From JBNKEI01 sp050288705 (GTDB lineage: Bacteria; Myxococcota; Myxococcia; Myxococcales; UBA5297), in the NCBI GenBank assembly GCA_050288705.1, contig JBNKEI010000033.1, forward strand, positions 1 to 64,000: DNA of 64,000 nucleotides, in the 5' to 3' direction. The position numbers and the translations under genes are program-made. Numbering within the stretch: the stretch's first letter is position 1; every line of letters starts with the position of its first letter. The notes beneath the pieces were generated by a model, which saw only the letters and a list, made by a program, of their open reading frames with translations, made no database searches and had not been told where the DNA came from. This document shows, piece after piece, positions 43,505-52,313 of the stretch.

Positions 43505-44278
43505 TTACTTAGGCTTAACCGACATCGATTGACGTCGCTGCCTGAAAACTTCGTACAGCAGTATCCCTCCGGAGACTGAGGCATTCAAGCTCCCAAAGGA
43601 GCCAATCATCGGAATTTTTACTCGATAGTCGCATTTTTCCATCACGATACGTCGAATTCCTCGACTTTCACTTCCCACCACCAACGCAGTGGCTCCTCTG
43701 AAGTCAACTGCTTCTGGACAGCGATCGCCGAGAACATCGGACGCCACCACCCACATGCCCGCTTGCTTGATTTGACCTATTGCTCGCGAAAGATTGGTCA
43801 CTCTGGCAATAGGAAGATGCGCGGAAGCCCCTGCAGAGGCCTTCACAGCCGTGGCAGTAACTCCGACTGCACGGTCTTTGGGAAGTATCATTCCCTGCGC
43901 TCCCATAGCGTAAGCAGAACGTATCAATGCCCCTAAATTATGTGGGTCTTCAATGCCATCAAGAACCACCAAAAGCGTGTCGGAAGAAGAACACTGAGGC
44001 AACGATAGCAATTCCTCAAGATGCAGGTACGCGAATTCGGCAACATGTAACACCACACCTTGATGCACTCCCCCTTGCGCCATAGCAGCAAGCCGGTCCC
44101 TAGGAATATTCTCCACAGGAATACCAAGCCGTTGTGCCTCTTGCGCGATCTTGACTATTGGACCTTTGATCGCCCCCATGGCTAGATAGACTTTTTCTAC
44201 TGTTTCCGGCGCAGCTTTTAGCGCTTCTAAGGCGGGATGTATTCCAAATATGCGCGACATCGTCGAAGAAGCTTTCAT
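43505..44278 (-). CDS. rlmB: TrmH/RlmB-family 23S rRNA (guanosine-2'-O-)-methyltransferase
   Basis: SPOUT methyltransferase that probably modifies 23S rRNA (Gm2251 in E. coli). 257 residues with the N-terminal substrate-binding domain (FGIHPALEAL, QGGVHQGVVL) and three SpoU motifs: DPHNLGALIRSA (motif 1), ALVVGSESRGIRR (motif 2) and SLNASVSGGILLYEV (motif 3). The ATG overlaps the stop of the RimK-like gene (ATGA), so translation is coupled. TrmH-like tRNA methylation is an alternative, but the N-terminal domain favours RlmB. Confidence 0.88.
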   Translation of the reverse strand: MKASSTMSRIFGIHPALEALKAAPETVEKVYLAMGAIKGPIVKIAQEAQRLGIPVENIPRDRLAAMAQGGVHQGVVLHVAEFAYLHLEELLSLPQCSSSDTLLVVLDGIEDPHNLGALIRSAYAMGAQGMILPKDRAVGVTATAVKASAGASAHLPIARVTNLSRAIGQIKQAGMWVVASDVLGDRCPEAVDFRGATALVVGSESRGIRRIVMEKCDYRVKIPMIGSFGSLNASVSGGILLYEVFRQRRQSMSVKPK

Positions 44279-45186
44279 CGTCTACGTTCTGCCCTACCAA
44301 GCTGTGCTAACTCAACCGCACGCTCTATCATTGATTTCGCAATATCTATACCCGTCGCTGTCTCGATTTCGTTGATCCCCGGCGAGCTGTTCAAATCAAA
44401 AACTTTTGGTCCATCCGCTGAATCAAACATGTCCACTGCAGCGACCTCTAGCCCCACTAGCCTAGCTGCTCGCTCAGCCAATCCAACTAGTTCTTTGGTT
44501 TGTTTCACCGCCTCGAATTTCGCTCCCACCGCCAAAGTACGATGTAACCTTCCAGTCCTGGGAACCCGCCGAACAATTGCTACCAACCGTCCTCCCACCA
44601 CTACTGCTCTCAAATCTCGTCCTTGCACATATTTCTGAACCAGAACATTGTAGCCAAGCTTGACCAATGCTTCGAGGGTCGCCTCGGTGGACTGGATGGT
44701 TTCGCAAACCATCATTCCCGCCCGATCTCGCGCAAGAAGCATCTTGATTAGCACTGGACACCCGCCCAATTTCTTTACCATGTCCCGAGTATTTTCTGAA
44801 TGCTCTTTAGTTGTTTTGGAGCGTGTGGCCACTGCAGTCGCTGCTACTCGCACTTGGTTGGCGCATAGATATTGCAAGCATCGGACCTTGTTACGACTAT
44901 GCGCAATTGCCCATGGCTCGTTCAACGATGGAATTCCCTTCCCAACCAAATGATCGAGGACTGCTAATCCGTATTCTTGTATGGATTGCCCTATGCGCGG
45001 GATACACACGTCCGTCCGAGGAAAAGCCCTTTTTCCATAAGCCAATTTGTTATGGCGTGCGTACAAGTACAGCTCGCTACGAAGCGGGTCAATCACTCGA
45101 ATTCTGTGACCAGCAATTCTCGCCGCATCAATAAGACGCCGGGTTGTATAAATAGCTAGAGATCGGGATAAGACAGTAAGATGCAC
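44275..45186 (-). CDS. RimK-like ATP-grasp ligase
   Basis: 303-residue ATP-grasp protein of the RimK/LysX group, which joins amino acids such as glutamate to a carboxylate or protein C terminus. N-terminal pre-ATP domain (LIDAARIAGHRIRVIDPLRS); ATP-grasp core VLIKMLLARDRAGMMVCETI, VQKYVQGRDLRAVVVGGRLV and VFDLNSSPGINEIETATGID with the Mg-binding Asn/Asp. Whether it modifies S6 as RimK does, or acts in another pathway, cannot be read from sequence. Between nadC and rlmB. Confidence 0.85.
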   Translation of the reverse strand: MHLTVLSRSLAIYTTRRLIDAARIAGHRIRVIDPLRSELYLYARHNKLAYGKRAFPRTDVCIPRIGQSIQEYGLAVLDHLVGKGIPSLNEPWAIAHSRNKVRCLQYLCANQVRVAATAVATRSKTTKEHSENTRDMVKKLGGCPVLIKMLLARDRAGMMVCETIQSTEATLEALVKLGYNVLVQKYVQGRDLRAVVVGGRLVAIVRRVPRTGRLHRTLAVGAKFEAVKQTKELVGLAERAARLVGLEVAAVDMFDSADGPKVFDLNSSPGINEIETATGIDIAKSMIERAVELAQLGRAERRR

Positions 45187-45201
45187 GCCGATTCCGCGCT
45201 C

Positions 45202-46050
45202 CTATTTTTTCTCAGGAGGAACTAGCTCGAGGCTAATATCCATTGCTCGTGCCGAGTGAGTAAGGGCTCCCATGGAAATATAGTCGACCCCAACTTCGGC
45301 AATTTTCTTGAGCTCATCTATTTCTATTCCTCCTGAAGCTTCTATACGTGCTTTACCGGCCACCATCTGCACTGCTTTCTGCATATCGCGCAGATCCATA
45401 TTATCCAAAAGTATAATATCTGCTTCTGCCTGCAATGCCTCGCTAACCTCCGCCAGATTAGTTACCTCCACTTCAATTTTTAAAAGGTGGTGCACGTTTT
45501 GCCTAGCACGATTAATCGCTTCTGAAATTGAACCCACAGCAGCAATATGATTGTCTTTGATTAGGACTCCGTCAAAAAGACCGTATCGATGATTGGCTCC
45601 ACCACCTAGGCGAACCGCTGCTTTTTCCAACGTGCGCCATCCGGGAGTGGTTTTACGGGTGTCAAGAATGCAGCACGGAGTGTCTTTTAAAATATAGGCC
45701 GCCTGGCGTGATTTAGTGGCGATCCCAGAAAGCCGCTGTAAAAAGTTTAAAGATGTTCGCTCGCCTGCAAGGATACTACGAGTCTTTCCTTTCACAGTAC
45801 CAATAACTTGCGGGCAATCAAGCCAACTACCTTCTTTGGCAGCAAAGGATATTTCTAGTTGAGGATCGACAAAATGGAAAACTTTTTTTGCGACCTGTAC
45901 TCCCGCTAGAACCAACGGTTCTTTAATCAAAAATCGCCCTGTCGATTGCTCTTCTTCGTTAATCAGCGCCTGACTAGTTATGTCCCCACTAGAACCGAGA
46001 TCTTCCTCCAGCGCCAGGGCAATCAATCGGTCAACATTGCCAATGTTCAT
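45202..46050 (-). CDS. nadC: Nicotinate-nucleotide pyrophosphorylase (carboxylating)
   Basis: Quinolinate phosphoribosyltransferase: quinolinate + PRPP to nicotinate mononucleotide + CO2, in de novo NAD synthesis. 282 residues with LNFLQRLSGIATKSRQA, DTRKTTPGWRTLEKAAVRLG, GANHRYGLFDGVLIKDNHIA, IEVEVTNLAEV and the C-terminal EASGGIEIDELKKIAEVGVD. nadA and nadB are not in this window. Three bases from the valS stop, so probably co-transcribed. Confidence 0.95.
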   Translation of the reverse strand: MNIGNVDRLIALALEEDLGSSGDITSQALINEEEQSTGRFLIKEPLVLAGVQVAKKVFHFVDPQLEISFAAKEGSWLDCPQVIGTVKGKTRSILAGERTSLNFLQRLSGIATKSRQAAYILKDTPCCILDTRKTTPGWRTLEKAAVRLGGGANHRYGLFDGVLIKDNHIAAVGSISEAINRARQNVHHLLKIEVEVTNLAEVSEALQAEADIILLDNMDLRDMQKAVQMVAGKARIEASGGIEIDELKKIAEVGVDYISMGALTHSARAMDISLELVPPEKK

Positions 46051-46053
46051 TGG

Positions 46054-48813
46054 TTAATCCGCCTTCAGCCGAGCAATACCCTGTTCCAATTTGAGTCGCT
46101 TTTGCTCCAGCTCATCCATACGCAAGCGGTCTTTTTCTATTACTTCTCGAGGCGCGCGAAGCACAAAATTGGAATTGGAATGCTTTTTTTTGAGTAACTC
46201 TAGGTCGGCATGCACTTTTCCAAGCTCTTTCTGCAACCTCTTGTTCTCCTCCGCCAAATCGACCAACCCTTCTAGAGGAACAAAGATTTCCATATATTTA
46301 CCCACAAAGGTAGCTGCTAACCTGGGCTTGGGTCCTGACGCATTCAACTCCAGAGAACAGAGTCCAGCCAGCGGTTCTAAATAGTCACGATTTCTCTCGA
46401 GAATGAACCTGATTCCTTCTTCCGCCTGAACAATGGCTGCTACCTTTTTGGATGGAGCAATATTGCATTCGCCGCGAATATTGCGCACTCCATCAATGGC
46501 CTGAATTACCACTGACATTTCTTGCTCAGACTCATCATCGCCAAACGAATCGCGCCCTTGGGGATAGATAGCCACCATGATGCTCGCCGGCTCATCACTT
46601 CGGCGAGGAATTCGCTGCCAGATTTCTTCGGTCAAAAATGGCATAAAGGGATGCAACAGTTTTAGAAGCTGATCGAGCACGTGCACTAGTACTGCCCTGG
46701 TTTTTGCTTTAGCTTCCTGGTTTTGCCCGCTGAGCGCCCCCTTAGAGAGCTCGATATACCAATCACAGAATTCGCCCCAGGCGAATTGGTACAAAATGCT
46801 CGCCGCTTCGTTAAATTTGTAAGCTTCTAACGATTCATTAGCTTGCAAAGCAACTTTATGAAGCCGCGCCAAAATCCAGCGATCCGCCAAAGCCAGCGGC
46901 AATGAAGTGAGCTGTTTTTCCAGCGTCTTAACTACTTCTTCACTCGGCCCCAAATTCATTAATACGAAACGAGAGGCGTTCCAAATCTTGTTGGCGAAAC
47001 TGCGGTTACCTTCCACTCTATCCAGCGATAGCTTTATATCCCTTCCTTGAGCAGTAAGAGCGGCAAGGGTGAAACGTAAAGCATCGGTCCCATAAGCAGG
47101 CATTCCCTTGGGAAATTTCTTCTTAAGCTCACGAGGTAACAGCTTTGCGTCAGGCTGACCGTGAATTACATCAAGCGGGTCGATTACATTGCCCTTAACC
47201 TTGGACATTTTATCGCCCTTTTCGTCGCGCACCATGGCGTGAAGAAAAACCGTACGAAAAGGCACCTCGTTCATAAAGTGCAGGCCAAACATCATCATCC
47301 GCGCTACCCAGAAAAAGATGATGTCATGGCCAGTCTCCATGACTGTCGTAGGATAAAAAGTCGACAAAGCAGGAGTTTTCTCGGGCCACCCCATGGTTGA
47401 AAACGGCCACAAACCGCTAGAAAACCAGGTATCCAGTACGTCTTGGTCCCTTGTTAACTCGCCTCCACAACTAGGACAGGAGGTAGGATCTTCTCGCGAA
47501 ACTACCACTTGCCCGCATTGGCAGTACCAGGCAGGAATCTGGTGTCCCCACCAAAGCTGCCGACTAACACACCAATCGTGCAGATTACGCATCCATCCAA
47601 AGTAGGTGTTAGTCCACATCTCGGGTATAAACCGAGTTTTTCCCTCTTCTACCGCTCGAATAGCAGGTTCAGCTAAGGGTGCTATTTTGACAAACCACTG
47701 CGGCGAAAGCGTGGGCTCAACCACGTCTCCGCAGCGCTGACAGACACCTATAGACAGATTGTAGTCTTCGGTTTTGACCAAAAAATTTTGCGCTTCCAAA
47801 TCGGCAACCACTTTTTGCCGAAGATCGCTACAATGCAATCCTTGATATGAACCGGTATTCTCGTTAGCGCGGGCCTCCAAATCTAGGATGGCTATCATTT
47901 CTAGACCGTGACGCAGCCCGGTCGCGTAATCATTGAAATCGTGCGCCGGGGTTACTTTTACGGCCCCAGTACCGAATTCCATGGAAACCAAATCTCGGTC
48001 CCCAATAATTGGAATTTCTCGATGAACCAGGGGAAGAAGCACTTTCTTCCCAATCAAATCGCCATACCTAGAATCATCGGGATGCACTGCCACTGCGGTG
48101 TCACCTAACATAGTTTCTGGCCGAGTAGTAGCCACCACCAATCGGCGATCTGATCCCAGCACTGGGTAGGCCAAATACCATAGACTTCCTGATCGTTCTT
48201 CATGTTCCACTTCTAGATCGGAAAGAGCAGTACGGCAGCGTGGACACCAATTAATGAGCCGTTGTGCTCGATATATAAGACCTTCTTCGTATAAACGTAC
48301 GAAAGCTTCCCTGACCGACCTAGAAAGACCGGAATCCATGGTAAATCGGATACGGTCCCAATCGCATGATGCGCCCAGCACTTTGAGCTGCTCCACAATG
48401 CGACCACCGAAGCGCTCTTTCCAGTCCCAGACTCGTTTTAAAAATTCTTCTCGCCCTACGTCGTGACGACTTTTTCTTTCAGTTTTTCTTAGGTCACGCT
48501 CCACCACCATTTGAGTGGCGATCCCAGCGTGATCGGTTCCCGGCAGCCAAAGGGTATTGAAACCACACATTCTCTTCCAACGAGCCAGGATATCTTGAAT
48601 GGTGACAAAGAGGGCATGCCCCAGATGCAGCTCCCCGGTAATATTTGGAGGAGGGATAACCATGCAAAAGGGAGGTCGTTCAGAAGTATCTTGTGCTCTA
48701 AAGTACCCCTTATGAATCCAATAGCTATACCACTTAGATTCGGTTTCATGAGGGTTATAAACTTTAGGGATATCACCTAAATCACTTGTTGAAGGACATA
48801 TTGGTTCAAGCAT
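46054..48813 (-). CDS. valS: Valyl-tRNA synthetase
   Basis: Class I synthetase, about 919 residues. HIGH-type motif PPPNITGELHLGHAL, the CP1 editing domain with VATTRPETMLGDTAVAVHPD, WCVSRQLWWGHQIPAWYC, KMSKS-type loop DKMSKVKGNVIDP (Val in the fourth variable place), anticodon-binding domain and a C-terminal coiled coil (EENKRLQKELGKVHADLELL) that binds the tRNA. The ATG at 48813 is preceded by GAGAAGA; a TTG at 48822 overlaps the stop of the response-regulator gene. Operon: receiver protein, valS, nadC, RimK-like, rlmB. Confidence 0.96.
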   Translation of the reverse strand: MLEPICPSTSDLGDIPKVYNPHETESKWYSYWIHKGYFRAQDTSERPPFCMVIPPPNITGELHLGHALFVTIQDILARWKRMCGFNTLWLPGTDHAGIATQMVVERDLRKTERKSRHDVGREEFLKRVWDWKERFGGRIVEQLKVLGASCDWDRIRFTMDSGLSRSVREAFVRLYEEGLIYRAQRLINWCPRCRTALSDLEVEHEERSGSLWYLAYPVLGSDRRLVVATTRPETMLGDTAVAVHPDDSRYGDLIGKKVLLPLVHREIPIIGDRDLVSMEFGTGAVKVTPAHDFNDYATGLRHGLEMIAILDLEARANENTGSYQGLHCSDLRQKVVADLEAQNFLVKTEDYNLSIGVCQRCGDVVEPTLSPQWFVKIAPLAEPAIRAVEEGKTRFIPEMWTNTYFGWMRNLHDWCVSRQLWWGHQIPAWYCQCGQVVVSREDPTSCPSCGGELTRDQDVLDTWFSSGLWPFSTMGWPEKTPALSTFYPTTVMETGHDIIFFWVARMMMFGLHFMNEVPFRTVFLHAMVRDEKGDKMSKVKGNVIDPLDVIHGQPDAKLLPRELKKKFPKGMPAYGTDALRFTLAALTAQGRDIKLSLDRVEGNRSFANKIWNASRFVLMNLGPSEEVVKTLEKQLTSLPLALADRWILARLHKVALQANESLEAYKFNEAASILYQFAWGEFCDWYIELSKGALSGQNQEAKAKTRAVLVHVLDQLLKLLHPFMPFLTEEIWQRIPRRSDEPASIMVAIYPQGRDSFGDDESEQEMSVVIQAIDGVRNIRGECNIAPSKKVAAIVQAEEGIRFILERNRDYLEPLAGLCSLELNASGPKPRLAATFVGKYMEIFVPLEGLVDLAEENKRLQKELGKVHADLELLKKKHSNSNFVLRAPREVIEKDRLRMDELEQKRLKLEQGIARLKAD

Positions 48814-48818
48814 TCTTC

Positions 48819-50291
48819 TCAAGCCTTTGTTTCTCGCTCCTTAAGAAGCCTTTCCAGCTCCTCGCGGATAATGGTCTCCGCCAATTGCGGAACGACCTCC
48901 CAGGCGATCCGCTCGATCAACTCACGAGATGCTCTAGAAAGCGCTTCTTTAAGAACACTTTCTTCGGACCGATCTTGAGTTGTTGGCGTGATTACCTTTG
49001 GCGTGCCAGCAACGACGCGCTTGGCTTCTGTCACAGTTGGAATAGACTCGTCAACCTTTGTTGAACCGATCTTGGATTTAGATGGCGAAGGAAGGAATTT
49101 TTCGTCAATCCAATCTTCGATAACTTCAAAATCCAGATCAAATTTATCGCTTTCGGAATCCGCCGAGGTGACCAAGTTTTCGAACGAGGTTTCGTCTCCG
49201 GGAAATGGAACTTTCTGCTCTAATTGTGTTTCCTTTCCGGAGCTTATTGGCTCTTCCTTTACACCCTTTTCACCAGAAGACCCAAACGAAACTGAAAACT
49301 TTTGCGTCTGTTCTGCACTAGGAACAGTTAACCCAAAACCAAATGGATCTCTGGCATTGCGTGCCACCGATGAACTAGTGGCTGCAGATCCTGCTGAAAA
49401 GCACGCCGAACTCTCGCTACGCGGAGAAACTTGCACTGCTTCCGGCGAGACCTGATAAGGGGAACGCGAAGGAGGCGAACTTGGAGGATGTCCAGGAACA
49501 GGAGGAGGTCGGCTTCCTAACCCTGCGGAAGGCGTTTTCGAAGGCGCTCCTTGGTTTCCTTGCCCAAAACTTCCACCAAAGCCTCCGGCAGGACCACCGG
49601 AGGAAACAGTATGCGAAGCCTGGGTAGGCGGCATGTTCGGCTGTGGCTGTCCCGAGGAAGGAAGGTGCGGTTTTATTCCTGGCGGTGGCGGCCTCAAACT
49701 ACCAACCTGAGGGATAGTAGAACTAGCGCCCGCTATTGCAGGCCCGAAAGTCGGCTGACGGGTTCCGCTGGCTAATTGCGGCTGAGAGGCATGAGCAGTA
49801 GTAGGTACGTTGCTCTCGGTTGGAACATATGCTGCTGACACCGTTGCCGTAGAAGATACATTGGCAGACATTTGGCCAGGCAACCCTGTTTTTTCAGAAC
49901 TTGCAGCTAGTGTCTGTGAACCATCATTGGACAGCAGCGAAAAAACACGGTCAATTAATGCCTGGGTCTCGAAAGGCTTCTGAATGTGACCGTCGGCCTT
50001 AGCAACACGAGCCCGGTCGTCATCAAAGGCTTCTGACGTACCAGCAAGCAACAATACTCGAATATGGTTTAAATTCGGATCTGATTTGATTTCCTGGCTA
50101 ACCTCATACCCATTCTTCTCGGGCATGATTGTGTCCGCTATGATGATATCGGGCTGCATTTCCCGAGCTTTGACAATGGCTTCTTCTCCATTGTCCACCA
50201 TAGTAAGGACATAGTCTTCGGTAGCAAATGTGATCGCCACCATTTTTTGAATGGTGACACTGTCGTCGGCTAAAAGAAGCTTCTTCGGCAT
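48819..50291 (-). CDS. Response-regulator receiver protein with Pro-rich linker and conserved C-terminal helix
   Basis: 490 residues from the ATG at 50291. Receiver domain at 1-120: KKLLLADDSVTIQKMVAITF (acidic pocket Asp), IIIADTIMPEKNGYEVSQEI with phospho-acceptor Asp in IADT, and a Lys in GHIQKPFE. Then a long Pro/Ser/Gly/Gln-rich disordered region (about 125-340), an acidic region, and a C-terminal amphipathic segment ELIERIAWEVVPQLAETIIR plus EELERLLKE. I have seen this ERIAWEVVPQLAE helix in delta-proteobacterial and myxobacterial receiver proteins. There is no HTH or enzyme output domain, so output is probably by protein contact. It is five bases upstream of valS. Confidence 0.85.
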   Translation of the reverse strand: MPKKLLLADDSVTIQKMVAITFATEDYVLTMVDNGEEAIVKAREMQPDIIIADTIMPEKNGYEVSQEIKSDPNLNHIRVLLLAGTSEAFDDDRARVAKADGHIQKPFETQALIDRVFSLLSNDGSQTLAASSEKTGLPGQMSANVSSTATVSAAYVPTESNVPTTAHASQPQLASGTRQPTFGPAIAGASSTIPQVGSLRPPPPGIKPHLPSSGQPQPNMPPTQASHTVSSGGPAGGFGGSFGQGNQGAPSKTPSAGLGSRPPPVPGHPPSSPPSRSPYQVSPEAVQVSPRSESSACFSAGSAATSSSVARNARDPFGFGLTVPSAEQTQKFSVSFGSSGEKGVKEEPISSGKETQLEQKVPFPGDETSFENLVTSADSESDKFDLDFEVIEDWIDEKFLPSPSKSKIGSTKVDESIPTVTEAKRVVAGTPKVITPTTQDRSEESVLKEALSRASRELIERIAWEVVPQLAETIIREELERLLKERETKA

Positions 50292-50339
50292 TGGAAGCGG
50301 CCCCCGATGCGCGTAGATCCGCAAAAAATAAGGCATTTC

Positions 50340-50368
50340 TTGATACCGTGCGACCCAGCCAAAGTCAA
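50340..50368 (-). promoter_or_regulatory. Possible sigma70 promoter for the receiver-valS operon
   Basis: On the minus strand: TTGACT (50368-50363), a 17-base spacer and TATCAA (50345-50340). The start would fall near 50333, about 42 bases before the receiver ATG. One mismatch in the -35 and two in the -10 box; placement is sensible but the call is tentative. Confidence 0.4.
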
Positions 50369-50487
50369 ACGGTCATACCAAAATACGTTTTCTTCCTCAC
50401 CGATTTTTGCTTCTCGTCTAGGAACGTCTACAAGACGCTCTAAATTGTGGCAAGGAATCATTAGACGTGGCCTTTGTTTTTCTTAAC

Positions 50488-51000
50488 TTATTTCTTTCTT
50501 AACTGCCCTTGACTACTCACCTCATCCATTTTTTCTTTAGCGCTCTCGTTTTTTTCTTTCGTCCAATGATCTAGTTTCTTCAGTCGCTCTCTAAATTGAA
50601 AGGGCTTAATTGAAGGCGCACGTGCGTCATGACATTTTATACAAGTTTTCTCGGAAGGATCGGTGAGACCAACTAGCCTAGATAACTCCGGGTCTTTCAT
50701 AACGTAACTTGCCGAGTAGTACTTCCCCCCACCATGACAAGTTTCACAACTGATTCCCAGCGTCTTGTTTTGCTTGGGAGAATGACAAGAAGAGCACCGA
50801 CCGTCTTGTCGTTGTTCATTAGTTAACGATTCAGCAGCTCGAGAATGACCCGAGCTTTCAAAAATTTTGTGTTCCACCACATGGCAACCTTTGCAGGTTT
50901 CAGATCCAACTGACTCTGCGGATTTTGCTCCCCTGAGTGGTAGCAGCAACACTAATGTTAGAACAAGATGATAGCGCATAAGCCTTTTATGCCCTAGCAT
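50488..51000 (-). CDS. Tetraheme c-type cytochrome, periplasmic
   Basis: About 170 residues. N-terminal signal sequence (RYHLVLTLVLLLPLRGAKSA with cleavage after AKSA likely). Four CxxCH heme-binding motifs: CKGCH, CSSCH, CETCH and CIKCH, in a pattern with distal His (SSGHSRAAE) as seen in cytochrome c-554-like multihaem proteins. A Lys/Glu-rich helix follows as C terminus. ATGs at 51000 and 50979 are both possible starts; the first has GGGGTG upstream. No cytochrome partner or reductase is adjacent, so its redox partner is unknown. It lies between the receiver gene and nagZ. Confidence 0.85.
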   Translation of the reverse strand: MLGHKRLMRYHLVLTLVLLLPLRGAKSAESVGSETCKGCHVVEHKIFESSGHSRAAESLTNEQRQDGRCSSCHSPKQNKTLGISCETCHGGGKYYSASYVMKDPELSRLVGLTDPSEKTCIKCHDARAPSIKPFQFRERLKKLDHWTKEKNESAKEKMDEVSSQGQLRKK

Positions 51001-51091
51001 GACTAGGCACCCCGGAGCAAGTGCCTCCCAATTTCCGAGAGTCAAGATGTTGTACGCCTTGGCTTTTTACCTTGGCTATTCTTGGTCTTTT

Positions 51092-52225
51092 TCAGGAAGG
51101 ACCAACCGCCACGAAAGTAGGATCAGGGGTACCTTCTCCTACTTGCTTCACTTGAAGAACTCGCGATACCCGAGCCAAGTACTCGGGATCTTGCAAAGAA
51201 GCCTGAGCTTGGTCCCATGGACAGGGTGGCAAAGAAAACTTTCTTAGTAATCGCGAAACATTTTCGCAGGAAGCGAGCAAATACCGACGAAATACCACTG
51301 AACTTCTAGCTTCTCGGGCAAGCCCATCTATTGCTTCTTGCTGGCGCTCCACCCGGTGACAAATTAGAAGCCAGTCTACTCCCGCTAACACCGCACGCAC
51401 TGCTGCTTCCTCGGCGGAATAGTGATTGGCAATAGCTTTCATTTCCAAGTCATCGGAAACCACCAGCCCAAGAAAACCAACTTGATTTCTCAGCCAGTCA
51501 GTAATCCATTTTCGCGAAAAAGTCGCAGGTAAACCAGGCTCCACTGTTTCTATCACTACGTGGGCAGTCATGATTGATGCGAGATTTTCCCGGGCATACT
51601 CTTTAAAGGGAACTAATTCTCGGGTGCAAAGCTGATTCATAGTTTGTCCCACCACTGGCAAAGTGGTGTGGCTGTCTTGCATGGTGTCGCCATGACCAGG
51701 AAAATGCTTTCCGCACGAGGCTACGTTTTCTTTCTCTAAACCACGAGCCAGAGCTACCCCCAAGCGACCTACCAGGTTTGCGTCTCGCCCAAAAGAACGA
51801 TTACCGATTACCGGATTGAGGGGATTACTATCGATATCCAGCACTGGCGCAAAATCGACGTCAAAACCCGCAGCACGCGCTTCTCTCCCCAGCACCCGGC
51901 CCACATCATAAGCGAGAGACTGATCAGCGATTTCACCTATTGCACGCATGGGAGGAATTGGCGTGAAAGGCTGACCTCTAAGCCTAGCGACGCAACCTCC
52001 TTCTTGGTCTACACAACAAGCAAACGGACGAGCAGCTTCTTGCTTCAACTGAGCGCATAGACTTGCTACTTGTTTCCAGCTTTCGATATTACGTCGAAAA
52101 AAGATGGCTCCCGATACTCCTTGGGCAATTAAATCACGAGCTTCGCTGGAAACAGAGTATCCGTCAAAGCCAATAACTACTAAAGAAGCTGCTGCTCTAT
52201 GCAGGTCCAAATGTGTCTCCGGCAA
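51092..52225 (-). CDS. nagZ: Beta-N-acetylhexosaminidase NagZ (GH3)
   Basis: Cytoplasmic GH3 glucosaminidase that removes GlcNAc from anhydromuropeptides during peptidoglycan recycling. 377 residues. DFAPVLDIDSNPLNPVIGNR, the KHFPGHGDTMQDSHTTLPVV signature with the acid/base His-Asp dyad, and VVSDDLEMKAI with the nucleophile Asp. The C-terminal 35-40 residues (EYLARVSRVLQVKQVGEG onwards) exceed the E. coli length (341). No recycling partners (ampG, amgK) are seen nearby. Confidence 0.92.
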   Translation of the reverse strand: MPETHLDLHRAAASLVVIGFDGYSVSSEARDLIAQGVSGAIFFRRNIESWKQVASLCAQLKQEAARPFACCVDQEGGCVARLRGQPFTPIPPMRAIGEIADQSLAYDVGRVLGREARAAGFDVDFAPVLDIDSNPLNPVIGNRSFGRDANLVGRLGVALARGLEKENVASCGKHFPGHGDTMQDSHTTLPVVGQTMNQLCTRELVPFKEYARENLASIMTAHVVIETVEPGLPATFSRKWITDWLRNQVGFLGLVVSDDLEMKAIANHYSAEEAAVRAVLAGVDWLLICHRVERQQEAIDGLAREARSSVVFRRYLLASCENVSRLLRKFSLPPCPWDQAQASLQDPEYLARVSRVLQVKQVGEGTPDPTFVAVGPS

Positions 52226-52313
52226 TGTTTTCCGAAAGCACTGCTGCCGATTACTAATGGCAGTTATTCCCTGGTGCCTTGGTTACCACTATACTATACA
52301 GGCACTCGGCACC

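Noticed and set aside
47190..47240. KMSKV instead of KMSKS in valS as a defect
   Set aside because: The last Ser of KMSKS varies naturally in class I synthetases; the remaining catalytic motifs are intact.
50270..50461. 63-codon minus-strand frame overlapping the start of the receiver gene
   Set aside because: Overlaps the promoter region and the receiver start in another frame; no motif or codon signal.
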